The notes beneath the pieces were generated by a model. It did not search any database and was not told where the DNA came from. It saw only the letters and a list, made by a program, of their open reading frames with translations. This document shows positions 63,625 to 64,000 of a DNA stretch of 64,000 bases, piece by piece (position 1 is the stretch's first letter; the number at the start of each line of letters is the position of its first letter). A program made the translations under genes and the position numbers. Source of the DNA: Lactobacillus johnsonii (lineage in GTDB: Bacteria > Bacillota > Bacilli > Lactobacillales > Lactobacillaceae); the NCBI RefSeq assembly GCF_014058685.1, contig NZ_CP059055.1:930001-994000 (forward strand), given 5' to 3'.

Positions 63625-64000
63625 ATATGTAAAAAAAGGACTTAAAATCACTGGAATTGTGGTTGGAGTTTTGGCAGCAATTTATTTATGTCTTTGTATT
63701 GTGTTTTATATTGCAACTAAGCCAGCAAGTGACACAGTTAAAGAAACTAATAAGATTGCCCTTGAAAAGACCCCAATTACTACAGTTACCAAGAACTACC
63801 ATTTAAGTCGTAGCGTTGAGAGCAATAGTTTAGAAGGAATGAGTAAGAAGGGGAAAAAGTATTACTTCATTTATCTTCCAAAAAGCAAAAAAGCTTACCT
63901 TTATCAAGCAAATAAAGGTAAAAGTGAAGAACAGATTTTAAATACTTTTAATGATGAGCATCCTGGACACAATAACCCTAAATGCCAGCTAGGTTGGTAT
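63617..64000 (+). CDS. DUF5590/PepSY-like membrane-anchored protein, partial (runs off the window)
   Basis: The ATG at 63617 overlaps the dinG stop codon. The first 128 residues show a basic N-terminus, one membrane helix (about 9-35, IVVGVLAAIYLCLCIVFYI) and an extracytoplasmic beta-rich domain (SLEGMSKKGKKYYFIYLP, then KKAYLYQANKGKSEEQIL), the pattern of DUF5590 proteins that are usually found after dinG in lactobacilli. The protein continues past the window. The function is unknown; the fold suggests a regulatory cell-envelope domain. Confidence 0.75.
   Translation, partial: MNRYVKKGLKITGIVVGVLAAIYLCLCIVFYIATKPASDTVKETNKIALEKTPITTVTKNYHLSRSVESNSLEGMSKKGKKYYFIYLPKSKKAYLYQANKGKSEEQILNTFNDEHPGHNNPKCQLGWY

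Noticed and set aside
1-64000. CRISPR arrays, tRNA or rRNA genes, insertion sequences
   Set aside because: No regularly spaced repeat array, no cloverleaf-like or rRNA-like segment and no transposase frame was seen.

Overview
The window is AT-rich, gene-dense DNA from a low-GC Gram-positive bacterium. The gene content points to a host-associated Lactobacillus, most likely of the gasseri/johnsonii group. Reasons: strong AGGAGG-type ribosome binding sites, a mevalonate-pathway operon, RexA/RexB instead of RecBCD, GRP-type ribose uptake (RbsU), BglG/PTS sugar control, and a cinnamoyl-esterase-like hydrolase resembling those known from L. johnsonii. The species call is inference.

Region 1 (1-15.7 kb) is carbohydrate metabolism. 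A divergent transketolase half-subunit, a LacI regulator, a FucI/AraA-like isomerase, an apiosidase-like (DUF4038) hydrolase, a BglG/LicT antiterminator with its RAT/terminator, and a bgl-type PTS permease with two EIIB domains look like one unit for a branched or unusual pentoside (apiose is my hypothesis). A second unit follows: LacI repressor, perfect palindromic operator, MFS permease and a DUF5060-DUF4038-type hydrolase. After these come a nitroreductase, an old-yellow-enzyme-like oxidoreductase, an NTF2-like protein, a frameshifted RpiB-like isomerase and a glycerate kinase.

Region 2 (15.7-26.9 kb) holds an orphan YefM-like antitoxin, a frameshifted SPFH protein, a two-gene ABC exporter with a direct-repeat-controlled promoter, an enolase under a fluoride riboswitch, an MFS permease, a nitroreductase, an ABC transporter broken by one stop codon, small membrane proteins and a frameshifted RelB/DinJ antitoxin.

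Region 3 (27-45.9 kb) is a string of small stand-alone enzymes (GNAT, HIT, MazG-like, tyrosine phosphatase, NUDIX, APH, nucleoside phosphorylases, ASCH, esterases). It includes a 735-aa PLD-nuclease/P-loop ATPase fusion that looks like a possible defence or DNA-processing protein, plus folD, rbsD-rbsU, and an AAC(3)/MFS drug-resistance-like set with tiny ORFs.

Region 4 (45.9-64 kb) has a second ABC exporter pair whose promoter is built on the same plan as the first. It also has the mevalonate/isoprenoid operon (mvaK1-mvaD-mvaK2-fni, minus strand), the rexB-rexA recombination nuclease, a DinG-type exonuclease-helicase and the start of a DUF5590-like membrane protein. At least seven decayed genes are scattered across the window; three of them are broken at A6 homopolymers that each need exactly one more A.
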